Assembly: GCF_003762835.1 (NCBI RefSeq)
Contig: NZ_RJWA01000003.1
Span: forward strand, 682,001-746,000
Direction: 5' to 3'
Length of the DNA stretch: 64,000 nt
Source: Micromonospora sp. HM5-17
GTDB taxonomy: Bacteria; Actinomycetota; Actinomycetes; Mycobacteriales; Micromonosporaceae
The notes below the pieces were generated by a model. That model worked only from the letters and a program-made list of their open reading frames with translations. It searched no databases and was not told where the DNA came from. This document shows, one piece after another, positions 1 through 7,811 of the stretch (positions are counted from its first letter, which is position 1; every line of letters begins with the position of its first letter). The position numbers were made by a program, and so were the translations under genes.

Positions 1-107
1 CCGCCGTCGGTGGCGAACTGGGGCACCGCCGTCTCGTCGTCGATCGCGGCGGCGACCTCCGGGGTCTCCTCCAGCGGACGGTACGGCCTCGGATCGCGGT
101 CGGTCAT
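1..107 (-). CDS. Hypothetical protein, 5' end only
   Basis: The start of a minus-strand gene that runs off the left edge. The ATG at 107 has a good GGAGG ribosome site just upstream, and about 35 acidic and proline-rich residues follow (beginning MTDRDPRPYRPLEE). No domain can be recognised from this fragment and no function is proposed. The 294 bases between it and the next gene (108-401) hold nothing I can support. Confidence 0.5.
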   Translation of the reverse strand, partial: MTDRDPRPYRPLEETPEVAAAIDDETAVPQFATDG

Positions 108-401
108 GCTGCTGCCCTCCTGTCCGGTGCCCGGCCCGGCTGGCCCGGACGCCCGGACGGGATCACCCGTGACCCGTCCCGCGTTCCGTTGCCAGCTACG
201 TCTCCGGAATCGACTACCCCGTGCCGGCGGTCTCATACCGGCCCGGGCTGTGCGCCCGCGGCTGGTTCCCGCGGGCGTCAGCGAGCCGGCCGACGCGCGG
301 TACGGGCACGGACCACCGGCCGAGCGGCCGGTCCGAACGCGCGACGGCCGCACCGGAGGGTCGTCGGCCACACGCACCTGCCCGACCACCGGTCGGGGAG
401 G

Positions 402-773
402 TCAGTCCCCGTCGTCGATGCCGTCGGTGCGGTCCTCGGCCACGCCGTCGCCGGGCCGGGCGGTCTCGTCCGCGCGCGGGTCGCGGCGGTCCCCGGCGAG
501 CGCGGACGCCGCGACGGCGCCGCCGACGGTGGGCGCGCCGAAGGTGGTGGGTAGCGGCGCTGGTTCGCGGAACTCCGGCCGGTCCGCCCCGTCGACCCGG
601 TGTGATCCGCCGTCCGCGTCCGGCGACCCCTGCCGATCCGACCCGTCCTGCACCGCGCGGTCCGCCGGTCGGCCCGGGGTCCGGTCTGCCACGTCCCGGT
701 CGTACGAGCCCCGCTCGTCCAGCGCGTCCCCGGGGTGACCGTCGTCCTGAATGTGCTGGTGCTGCTGGTGCAT
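402..773 (-). CDS. Hypothetical hydrophilic, disordered protein
   Basis: A 123-residue protein, rich in Asp, Arg, Gly and Pro, with a His/Gln-rich N-terminus (MHQQHQH). There is no membrane segment or recognisable domain, and the composition suggests disorder. I chose the ATG at 773 because GAGGAG lies seven bases upstream. A GTG at 788 overlaps the upstream stop codon and is the alternative start. It is probably co-transcribed with the small membrane protein gene just upstream (785-1072). I do not recognise the family. Confidence 0.5.
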   Translation of the reverse strand: MHQQHQHIQDDGHPGDALDERGSYDRDVADRTPGRPADRAVQDGSDRQGSPDADGGSHRVDGADRPEFREPAPLPTTFGAPTVGGAVAASALAGDRRDPRADETARPGDGVAEDRTDGIDDGD

Positions 774-784
774 GGGTCCGCTCC

Positions 785-1072
785 TCACCGACTCGTCACG
801 TCCGGGTCCTCGATCTCCTCCCAGGCGGTCGCGTACCGCCGTCGCGCCTCGGCGGAGGGCCGGGTCAGGGTGAGCACCTCGTGCCGGCGTTCGTGTTCCC
901 GCAGGTCGCGCTCGGCCGCGGCACGGCTGCGCTGCTCCTCGACCAGTCGCGCGTACTCCGGGCCGAACCGGGTCCGCTGGGCCTGGCGCCGGGAGGCGAC
1001 CCAGATGACCGGTACCGCCGCCACGACGACCAGGACGACGAGGACGATGAGGACGGCTTCTGTGGGCGACAT
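785..1072 (-). CDS. Small single-pass membrane protein with coiled-coil tail
   Basis: A 95-residue protein. Residues about 5-27 are a strongly hydrophobic Val/Leu/Ile segment, followed by a basic RRQAQR stop-transfer sequence. The rest is a charged Glu/Arg-rich helix likely to form a coiled coil in the cytoplasm. The ATG at 1072 is preceded by an excellent AAGGAGGAG site, so the longer open frame upstream is not used. It resembles small actinobacterial hypothetical proteins that have one N-terminal membrane anchor. It lies directly upstream of the 402-773 gene and probably shares its transcript. No function is inferred. Confidence 0.7.
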   Translation of the reverse strand: MSPTEAVLIVLVVLVVVAAVPVIWVASRRQAQRTRFGPEYARLVEEQRSRAAAERDLREHERRHEVLTLTRPSAEARRRYATAWEEIEDPDVTSR

Positions 1073-1293
1073 GGCTCCTCCTTCGTCACCCGGTATTCCC
1101 GCTCGCCCCCGAATCGCAATCCCGATCCGCCGTTCTTTCGCCGTGGATGCCGGGACACCTTCCGCCCGTGGTTGGCGGGACAGGGCGACACCGGACGGCG
1201 TGGCCGTCACCCCGTCAGTGGCCATGCAGGGGGCCGGTGATCTTGGCGGGACGCGCTCCGTGGCTGCGGCCCCACCCGCCGGTCGGGACCGCC

Positions 1294-1365
1294 TAGACTC
1301 GCCGACATGACGCGCCGACGACATTAGGTCTCGACCAGAGGCCCGCGCGGCGACCGAGGCCGCGC
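1294..1365 (+). promoter_or_regulatory. Possible leaderless promoter and attenuator upstream of the MFS gene
   Basis: TAGACT at 1294-1299 fits the actinobacterial -10 pattern TANNNT. Transcription would then begin at or next to the ATG at 1307, which would be leaderless. A hairpin follows: arms GCGCGGC (1345-1351) and GCCGCGC (1359-1365) with a 7-base loop, all before the MFS start at 1423. The arrangement resembles leader-peptide attenuators of drug-resistance genes. This is inference from layout. The rest of the 350-base gap (1073-1422) shows nothing else. Confidence 0.35.
1307..1327 (+). CDS. Candidate leader peptide MTRRRH
   Basis: A six-codon open frame, ATG to TAG, beginning at the predicted transcription start. 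The RRR run matches the +X+ pattern at which macrolide-bound ribosomes are known to arrest in erm leader peptides. It sits about 95 bases upstream of an MFS transporter, with a stable hairpin between. A frame this short can arise by chance, so the call rests only on its position and content. Confidence 0.25.
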   Translation: MTRRRH

Positions 1366-1422
1366 CCCGCCAGGACGACGCTCCGCGACCACCACGTCCG
1401 GAACGTCCCCCGGGAGGGCCTC

Positions 1423-2742
1423 ATGCTCCACTCCACCGCATCCGCGCCCGACGTCCAGGCGCGGCGCCTGGCGGCCACCTACTACCTCTACGCCTTTCTG
1501 GACGAGTTCGTCCTGCTCTACCCGGTGTACGCGTTGCTCCTCACCGACACCGGTCTCTCCATCCCGCAGGTCTCGTCGCTCTTCCTCGCCTGGTCCCTGA
1601 CCGGTGTGCTGCTGGAGGTCCCCTCCGGCGTACTCGCCGACGCGGTCTCCCGCCGTCTCCTGCTCGGGGTGGCGCCGCTGCTCGGCGCCGTCGGCTATGG
1701 ACTCTGGGTGCTGGCCCCGTCGTACGGAGTCTTCGCGCTCGGGTTCGTGCTCTGGGGCGCCCGCGGCGCCCTCCAGTCCGGTGCCGCCGAGGCACTGGTG
1801 TACGAGGAACTCGACCGGCTCGGCCTGGCCGGGCGGTACGGCCGGCTCATCGGCCGGGCCGAGAGCATCGGCCTGGCCGCCGCCCTGCTCGCCACCGCCG
1901 CGGCGGCTCCGGTCTTCGCCGCCGGCGGCTACCCGGCGGTGGGGGCGGCGAGTGTGCTCGCCAGCCTCTGCTGTGCGGTCGCCGGGTTCGCGCTCCCCGA
2001 ACACCGGCGCCCGGCGTCCGGTGCCGACAAACCGGCCCGGGCCGAGTCGGATCCCGCACACCCACGTCCGACGCCCGGAGCGGGAGAACCCGACCCGGCG
2101 GAGCCGGACCCCGAACCGGCCACCTGGTGGGCGATCCTGCGAACCGGGCTCGCCGAGGCCCGCAGAGATCGGGTGGTCCGCCAGGCCCTGCTGCTCCTAC
2201 CGGTGATGCTCGGGATCTGGGGCGGGCTGGAGGAGTACACGTCGCTGCTGGCCGGGGAGGTCGTGCCGGCGGCGGGCGTGCCGCTGCTGGTGCTCCTCGT
2301 CTCGGCCGGGGTCATGCTCGGTGGCCTGCTCACCCCGTACGGCCAGCGCCTGTCGGCCCGGTGGCTCGCCGCCACCGTCGCCCTGTCCGCCGCCCTGCTG
2401 GCCCTCGGTGCGCTGCGTGCCCGGCCGGAGGGCTTCGTCCTGATCGCCGCCGCGTTCTGCGGTCTGCAGATGGCGAGCATCGTCGTCTCCGTACGGCTCC
2501 AGCAGCGCATCACCGGGCCGAGCCGGGCCACCGTCACCTCCCTGGCGGGGCTCGGCACCGAACTGGTCACCATCTCCCTCTACGGCGGGTACGCCCTCGC
2601 CTCGACGGTCGCCACGCACAAGGTGATCTTCGCTCTGTGCGCCGTGCCGTACCTGGCGACGGCGGTCGCGCTGGCCCTGCGTGCCCCGGCGGTGGCGGCG
2701 CCCCCGGCCCCCGTCCCCGCCCGGGCCAAAGGTGCACGGTGA
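1423..2742 (+). CDS. MFS transporter (putative drug efflux)
   Basis: A 439-residue integral membrane protein with about 12 hydrophobic segments and the usual MFS halves, separated by a hydrophilic Pro/Asp/Glu-rich linker near residues 195-225. The motif-A-like segment SGVLADAVSRR lies near residue 67, after the second helix, as in drug:proton antiporters. The ATG at 1423 follows GGGAGGG. It stands alone between convergent hypothetical genes and the conservon. The substrate cannot be read from the sequence, and the efflux role rests on the family and on the possible attenuator upstream. Confidence 0.75.
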   Translation: MLHSTASAPDVQARRLAATYYLYAFLDEFVLLYPVYALLLTDTGLSIPQVSSLFLAWSLTGVLLEVPSGVLADAVSRRLLLGVAPLLGAVGYGLWVLAPSYGVFALGFVLWGARGALQSGAAEALVYEELDRLGLAGRYGRLIGRAESIGLAAALLATAAAAPVFAAGGYPAVGAASVLASLCCAVAGFALPEHRRPASGADKPARAESDPAHPRPTPGAGEPDPAEPDPEPATWWAILRTGLAEARRDRVVRQALLLLPVMLGIWGGLEEYTSLLAGEVVPAAGVPLLVLLVSAGVMLGGLLTPYGQRLSARWLAATVALSAALLALGALRARPEGFVLIAAAFCGLQMASIVVSVRLQQRITGPSRATVTSLAGLGTELVTISLYGGYALASTVATHKVIFALCAVPYLATAVALALRAPAVAAPPAPVPARAKGAR

Positions 2743-2926
2743 CCGGGTCGGCCACGGGCACGGATGGCCGAGCATGGCCAGACGTGCCCACGTCCGGTAG
2801 TGCGCGGCGCCATGATTACGTATCCTGCCCAAGGCACGCGCGCCCGCGACCCTCGACTCTGGCCGGAGCCGCGGGCCGCCGGTCCGGGTGCCGGTCCCTG
2901 ACGCCATCCCATCCGGCGAGGTCTGA

Positions 2927-5680
2927 TTGGAAACCCAGAACTGGCCGATCCGGTCGAAGATTGTCGCGCTGGTCGTCGTGCCGATCGTCGCCCTCATGGC
3001 ACTCTGGATCTTCGCGACGACGCTCACCGTGGGACCGGCGTCCAGTCTGCTCGCGACCCGCACCCTCCTCGAGGAGATCGGCCGCCCCGGCGAGACGCTC
3101 GTCGCGGAGCTGCAGAAGGAGCGGCGGCTCTCGGTGATGTGGCTGGCCGATCCCGCCGTCGCGCCGGCCCTCACCGACCAGCGCGCCCGTACGGACCACG
3201 CGCTCGCCGAGCTGCGGCGCCGGGTCTCCGACGAGGATGTGCGCGACGTCACGAGCGAGACCCTCGACGCCCGACTCGACCAACTGCTCGGCGCCGCCGA
3301 GGCGCTGCCGTCCGGCCGTGGCTTCATCGACCAGCGCAGCGTCGACGCGATCGGGGCGCTCGGGCTCTACAGCGGCATCATCGACGCGGCGTTCCGGACC
3401 TTCTCCGCCCTGCAGGCGCTCCCCGACGAGAACCTGTCCCGCGAGGTCGGCGCGCTCACCGACCTCGGCCGGGCTCGCGAGGTGCTCGCCCAGGCCGACG
3501 CCCTGCTCGCCGGGGTCTTCCGCGCCGGACGCTTCGGGCCCGGGGAACACACCCTGCTCGTCCAGATCATCGGCACCCAGCGCTTCCTCTCCGCTGCCGC
3601 CGTCGCCGAGCTGCCGGACGCCGAGCGGACGAGGTACCAGCAGCTCACCGAGGCCGAGCCGTTCCGCCAGCTCCGCGCGATGGAGGACGACCTGATCGGG
3701 CGGGGGCGCAGCGGCGCCGCCGCGCCGGTCGACTCCCAGTCCTGGCAGCTCAACCACGAACTCGTGCAACAGCAGCTGCGGGAGTTCGAGCTGTCCGGCG
3801 CCGAGGACCTGGCCGAACGCAGCCGCCCCGTGGCGGCCATCATCCTGATCCGGTTGGGCCTGGCCGGCCTGCTCGGCTTCGTCGCCGTCCTGGTCTCCGG
3901 GATCATCGCGTTGCGGATCGGTCGGTCGCTGGTCAGGCGCCTCACCAGTCTGCGCGCGGCCGCGCTCGCCATGGCGAACGAGCGACTTCCCAACGTGGTC
4001 GCCCGGCTACGCCGGGGTGAGGAGGTCGACGTCGCCGCCGAGGCCCCGTCGCTACACTTCGGACAGGACGAGATCGGCCAGCTTGGGCAGGCGTTCAGTG
4101 AGGTGCAGCGCACCGCCATCCGGTCGGCGGTGGACGAGGCGGCGTTCCGGAAGAGCCTGCGGGACGTCTTCCTCAACATCGCGCGGCGTAACCAGACCCT
4201 GCTGCACCGGCAGCTCGCGCTGCTGGACACGATGGAGCGCCGGGTCACCGAACCGACCGAGTTGGCCGACCTGTTCCGGCTCGACCACATGGCGACGCGG
4301 ATGCGGCGGCACGCGGAGGACCTGGTGGTTCTCGCCGGGGCGGCGCCGGGGCGGGGCTGGCGCAACCCGGTCGCGATGATCGACGTGATCCGGGGCGCGA
4401 TCTCCGAGGTCGAGGACTACGCCCGCGTCGACCTGGGCACGGTGCCGCCGGCGGCCCTCGTCGGTCCGGCGGTCGGCGACGTCATCCACCTGCTCGCCGA
4501 GCTGATCGAGAACGCGACGTCGTTCTCGCCACCGCACACCCGAGTCCGGGTCACCGGCCAGCTCGCCGCCAAGGGCTACGCGATCGAGATCGAGGACCGG
4601 GGCCTCGGGATGGACGCCGAGGCCATCGAGCAGGCCAACCGGCGGCTGGCCGAACCGCCGGACTTCGACCCGGCCGACAGCGCCCGGCTCGGGCTCTACG
4701 TGGTCGCCCGGCTCGGCGCACGGCACAACGTCCAGGTACGGCTCCGGCCGTCGCCGCACGGCGGGATCATCGCGGTGGCGCTGGTGCCGAGCGACCTGGT
4801 GGTGCCGGAGAGCGCGGTCCCGGCTGCCCGCGACGGGAAGTCGGCGTCCCGGAAGCCGGCCGGCGCGGCCCTGGCGGGGCGGGGTCCGAAGCGGACCGTG
4901 CCGACCGTCGGCGCGGGACGGGACGCCGGCGCGGAGCCGGGCGCGAGTGGCGCGGCGGATGCCGGCGCGGAGCCGGACCGTCGGGCGGGGACGCCGGCGG
5001 ACGACTCCCGTAGCGTGTCGGCGCTCGGGCCGCGCCGCCGGGCGGGCGAGGCGCTCAACGCACTGATCGCGGCGACGACCGGCCGCCGTGCCGGGACGCC
5101 GGACCCGGACGGCGGTGCGCCGGAGACCGACCCCGTGCCGGAGCCGGATCGTGGTGCGGCGCGGACCGACGGTGGTGCCCCGGAGACCGACCCCGGCACG
5201 CCCGCGCCCCCACCCGCGGCGGGGACCGGTGGCGACGACACCGTCGTGTTGCCGGCCGTCCGGCTCGCGGATTCGGCCGATCCCGAGCGGCCAGCCGACC
5301 GGCCGGCGGCACCGGTGCGGGTGTCCGAGGGGCCGATCCGCCCGGTGGTGGCGCCGGCGGGCCCGGACGGGCTGCCCCGCCGGATCCGGCAGACCAATCT
5401 CGCGCCACAGCTGCGGACGCCCGGCCCGGGGGCCGGCCCGTCCGCCGCCGGTCGGGCCGGCAGCGGCGCCGGCCAGGGCCGTGGACCCGGCGGGTACGAC
5501 CCGTCGGACGAGCCGTCGCCCCGCTCACCCGAGCAGGTCCGAGCGGTGATGGCGGCGTTGCAGGCGGGTACGGCGCGTGGCCGCCGGGACTCCGGCGTGG
5601 CGCCGCCCTCCATCGGAAACCCCGACGACACGGCCCGGGTCGCCGACCCGGGCACCACCGATTCGGAAAGGGACGGGTGA
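2927..5680 (+). CDS. cvnA: Conservon sensor kinase-like protein CvnA
   Basis: A 917-residue nitrate-sensor-like histidine kinase homologue, first gene of a cvnABCD conservon. It has a membrane segment near residues 10-30, an extracytoplasmic helical sensor region, a second membrane segment near 303-327, a HAMP-like linker, and a HATPase domain with an N-box (ELIENATSFSPP, about 523-535) and EDRGLGMD. After about residue 625 comes a long Pro/Ala/Glu/Asp-rich, probably disordered tail. A 25-base unit repeats within the tail (5111-5135 and 5171-5195, two mismatches). The start must be the TTG at 2927 or later, because TGA lies immediately upstream in frame. The family signals to the roadblock and GTPase partners encoded next. 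Confidence 0.85.
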   Translation: METQNWPIRSKIVALVVVPIVALMALWIFATTLTVGPASSLLATRTLLEEIGRPGETLVAELQKERRLSVMWLADPAVAPALTDQRARTDHALAELRRRVSDEDVRDVTSETLDARLDQLLGAAEALPSGRGFIDQRSVDAIGALGLYSGIIDAAFRTFSALQALPDENLSREVGALTDLGRAREVLAQADALLAGVFRAGRFGPGEHTLLVQIIGTQRFLSAAAVAELPDAERTRYQQLTEAEPFRQLRAMEDDLIGRGRSGAAAPVDSQSWQLNHELVQQQLREFELSGAEDLAERSRPVAAIILIRLGLAGLLGFVAVLVSGIIALRIGRSLVRRLTSLRAAALAMANERLPNVVARLRRGEEVDVAAEAPSLHFGQDEIGQLGQAFSEVQRTAIRSAVDEAAFRKSLRDVFLNIARRNQTLLHRQLALLDTMERRVTEPTELADLFRLDHMATRMRRHAEDLVVLAGAAPGRGWRNPVAMIDVIRGAISEVEDYARVDLGTVPPAALVGPAVGDVIHLLAELIENATSFSPPHTRVRVTGQLAAKGYAIEIEDRGLGMDAEAIEQANRRLAEPPDFDPADSARLGLYVVARLGARHNVQVRLRPSPHGGIIAVALVPSDLVVPESAVPAARDGKSASRKPAGAALAGRGPKRTVPTVGAGRDAGAEPGASGAADAGAEPDRRAGTPADDSRSVSALGPRRRAGEALNALIAATTGRRAGTPDPDGGAPETDPVPEPDRGAARTDGGAPETDPGTPAPPPAAGTGGDDTVVLPAVRLADSADPERPADRPAAPVRVSEGPIRPVVAPAGPDGLPRRIRQTNLAPQLRTPGPGAGPSAAGRAGSGAGQGRGPGGYDPSDEPSPRSPEQVRAVMAALQAGTARGRRDSGVAPPSIGNPDDTARVADPGTTDSERDG

Positions 5681-6103
5681 GTGGTGCAGACGACGAGGCC
5701 GGCTTCGGATCTCAGCTGGCTGCTCGATGATCTCGTGGCGCGGGTGCCGTCCGCGCGGCAGGCCGTGGTCCTCTCCGCCGATGGGCTGCTGATGGCCGCG
5801 TCCCAGGGGCTGGGTCGGGAGGACGCCGAGCACATGGCGGCGATGGCGTCCGGCTTCCAGAGCCTGGCCAAGGGGGCGAGCCGGCACTTCCAGGCCGGTC
5901 CGGTCCGGCAGACGGTGGTCGAGATGGAAGACGCGTTCCTCTTCGTCACCGCCGCCGGCCAGGGAGCCTGTCTGGCGGTGCTGAGCAGCGCCTCGGCCGA
6001 CATCGGGGTCATCGCCTACGAGATGGCCATGCTGGTCACCCGGGTGGGCCAGAACCTGAGCGCCCCGTCCCGATCCCCCGGGGCGCCGTCCGATGCGGAC
6101 TGA
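5681..6103 (+). CDS. cvnB: Roadblock/LC7 domain protein CvnB
   Basis: A 140-residue roadblock/LC7 protein with the usual N-terminal DLSWLLDDLVARVPSARQAVVLSADG pattern in shorter form, followed by the alpha/beta core ending near residue 125. It starts at the GTG that abuts the CvnA stop codon and overlaps cvnC by 11 bases, so the operon is translationally coupled. Roadblock proteins act as regulators of small GTPases. In conservons this one is thought to work with CvnD at the membrane near CvnA. Confidence 0.85.
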   Translation: MVQTTRPASDLSWLLDDLVARVPSARQAVVLSADGLLMAASQGLGREDAEHMAAMASGFQSLAKGASRHFQAGPVRQTVVEMEDAFLFVTAAGQGACLAVLSSASADIGVIAYEMAMLVTRVGQNLSAPSRSPGAPSDAD

Positions 6104-6476
6104 CCCGCCCGGCCCGCACCACGAGTGGCTGGACGACGAGGCCGGGCCCGTCGTCCGGCCGTACGCGGTGACCGGGGGCCGGGTCCAGCCGGCGTCCGGC
6201 AAGTTTGACCTGATGGCGTTCGTGGTGGCCGGCCCACCCGACGAAGGCCCGCAGCCACCGCAGCCGGAACACCGGGCCATCATCGCGGCGGCGCAGCGAC
6301 CGGTGGCGGTGGCCGACCTCGCCGCCGACCTGGACCTGCCCGTCGGCGTGGTACGTGTCCTGCTCGGCGACCTGCTCGCCACCGGGCGGATCTCGATGTA
6401 CGAGCCGCCCGCCTCGCGCCAGTTCCCAGACGACGACATTCTCAAGGCGGTGGTCAATGGACTCCGGGCGCTCTGA
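6093..6476 (+). CDS. cvnC: DUF742 protein CvnC
   Basis: A 127-residue DUF742 protein, the third conservon component. The N-terminal VRPYAVTGGRVQP segment and the winged-helix-like C-terminal half (ADLAADLDLPVGVVRVLLGDLL, about residues 72-93) are typical of the family. It overlaps cvnB by 11 bases and cvnD by 20 bases. The biochemical role of DUF742 proteins is not established. Here it is placed by family resemblance and by strict gene order. Confidence 0.85.
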   Translation: MRTDPPGPHHEWLDDEAGPVVRPYAVTGGRVQPASGKFDLMAFVVAGPPDEGPQPPQPEHRAIIAAAQRPVAVADLAADLDLPVGVVRVLLGDLLATGRISMYEPPASRQFPDDDILKAVVNGLRAL

Positions 6477-7041
6477 CCGGATCCCGGTCGCGCTGAAGAT
6501 CCTCATCGCGGGCGGCTTCGGGGTCGGCAAGACGACCCTGGTCGGTGCCGTGAGTGAGATCCGGCCCTTGCAGACGGAGGAGGTGCTGACCGACGCGAGT
6601 GTGGGCACCGACGACCTCTCCGGGGTGGAGGGCAAGCAGACCACCACGGTCGCGATGGACTTCGGCCGGATCACCATCAACGACGACCTCCAGGTCTACC
6701 TGTTCGGCACCCCGGGGCAGGACCGGTTCTGGTTCCTGTGGGACGAGTTGGCGTACGGGGCACTCGGCGCCGTGGTGCTCGCCGACACCCGTCGGCTCGC
6801 CGACTGCTTCCCGTCCGTGGACTACTTCGAGCGCCGGGGGATCCCGTTCGTGGTCGGGGTGAACTGCTTCGACGGCGCCCGCCGATACAGCGTCGAGGCG
6901 GTGCGCAGCGCCCTCGACCTGGACCCGGACGTGCCGATCCTGCTCTGCGACGCCCGGAGCCGGCAGTCTGGCAAGGAGGTGCTGATCGCCTTGGTCGAGC
7001 ACGTCGCCCAGCGCCAGGGAGACCCGGTACGGACCCACTGA
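6457..7041 (+). CDS. cvnD: Conservon small GTPase-like protein CvnD
   Basis: A 194-residue Ras-like GTP-binding protein. The P-loop GGFGVGKT covers residues 19-26. FGTPGQDRFWF is the switch-II region, with PGQ in place of the usual AGQ. VGVNCFD stands in the NKxD position but lacks the canonical Asn-Lys-x-Asp, as is usual for CvnD proteins. The ATG at 6457 lies inside the end of cvnC. A longer open frame upstream is out of keeping with the family length. It is the last gene of the operon and converges with the lut genes. Confidence 0.85.
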   Translation: MDSGRSDRIPVALKILIAGGFGVGKTTLVGAVSEIRPLQTEEVLTDASVGTDDLSGVEGKQTTTVAMDFGRITINDDLQVYLFGTPGQDRFWFLWDELAYGALGAVVLADTRRLADCFPSVDYFERRGIPFVVGVNCFDGARRYSVEAVRSALDLDPDVPILLCDARSRQSGKEVLIALVEHVAQRQGDPVRTH

Positions 7042-7154
7042 TCCGGCACCACCGGCCGGGACCCGTCACCGCCCGGTGAACCGACCGCCCCGTTCGGGCG
7101 AACAGGCTCAGGTGCGGTGGCGGCGGCTCACGGACGGGAGGCCCGGTGCGCCGG

Positions 7155-7811
7155 TCAGCCGTCGACCAGCAGGACGTCCAACCGGCGCGGCCCGTGCACG
7201 CCCTCGACCCGGTTCAGCTCGATGTCGCTGGTCGCCGAGGGCCCGGAGATCAGGGTGATCGGTCGGGTCGGGTCGGCGAGCCGGGCAAGGGCCTCCGGCA
7301 CCCCGGCGACCACCTGGTCGGCCCGGACCACGCAGAGGTGGTGGTCGGGGACCAGGCTCAGCAGCCGGCGACCCTGCTCGGGGCCGCCGTCCAGGATCAG
7401 CGTTCCGGTCTGCGCGACCGCGACCGCGCAGCCGGTGACCACCGCGAGTCCCGGCTCGTCGAGGTCGGCCACGGTCAGCGGCGCCGGATCGCCGTCCCGC
7501 CGGATCCGTCCCAGGTACGTCGAGAGCCACGTCTCCGGCACGCCGGCCGGCGCCACGACGGTGGGCACCGGACCCAGCAGGTCGGCGAGCGCTCCGGCGA
7601 CGTCGCGGGGTGCGCAGCGCCGTACCGTGGCGCGGTAGTCGACGAGGCGGTCGACCAGCAGGTCGAGCAGGTCCGCGTCGGGAGGGGTGGGGACGGCCGG
7701 GGCGGTGCGGTAGTCCCGGGGAACCGTCACCGGGGCGGTCGGTCGGGCGGCCCGGATCCGCGCCAGGATCTCCTCCCGGGCGGAGCCGGCGGCCCGGTCA
7801 GCCGGCGTCAC
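7155..7811 (-). CDS. lutC: LutC/YkgG family LUD-domain protein
   Basis: A 218-residue LUD-domain protein, the third subunit of the LutABC complex that oxidises L-lactate to pyruvate in Bacillus and many other bacteria. The conserved core includes VTGCAVAVAQTGTLIL (about residues 126-141) and the LISGPSATSDIE signature near residue 193. It starts at a GTG that overlaps the end of lutB by 14 bases, so the two are coupled. It is the last gene of a minus-strand operon that converges on the conservon. Confidence 0.85.
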   Translation of the reverse strand: MTPADRAAGSAREEILARIRAARPTAPVTVPRDYRTAPAVPTPPDADLLDLLVDRLVDYRATVRRCAPRDVAGALADLLGPVPTVVAPAGVPETWLSTYLGRIRRDGDPAPLTVADLDEPGLAVVTGCAVAVAQTGTLILDGGPEQGRRLLSLVPDHHLCVVRADQVVAGVPEALARLADPTRPITLISGPSATSDIELNRVEGVHGPRRLDVLLVDG

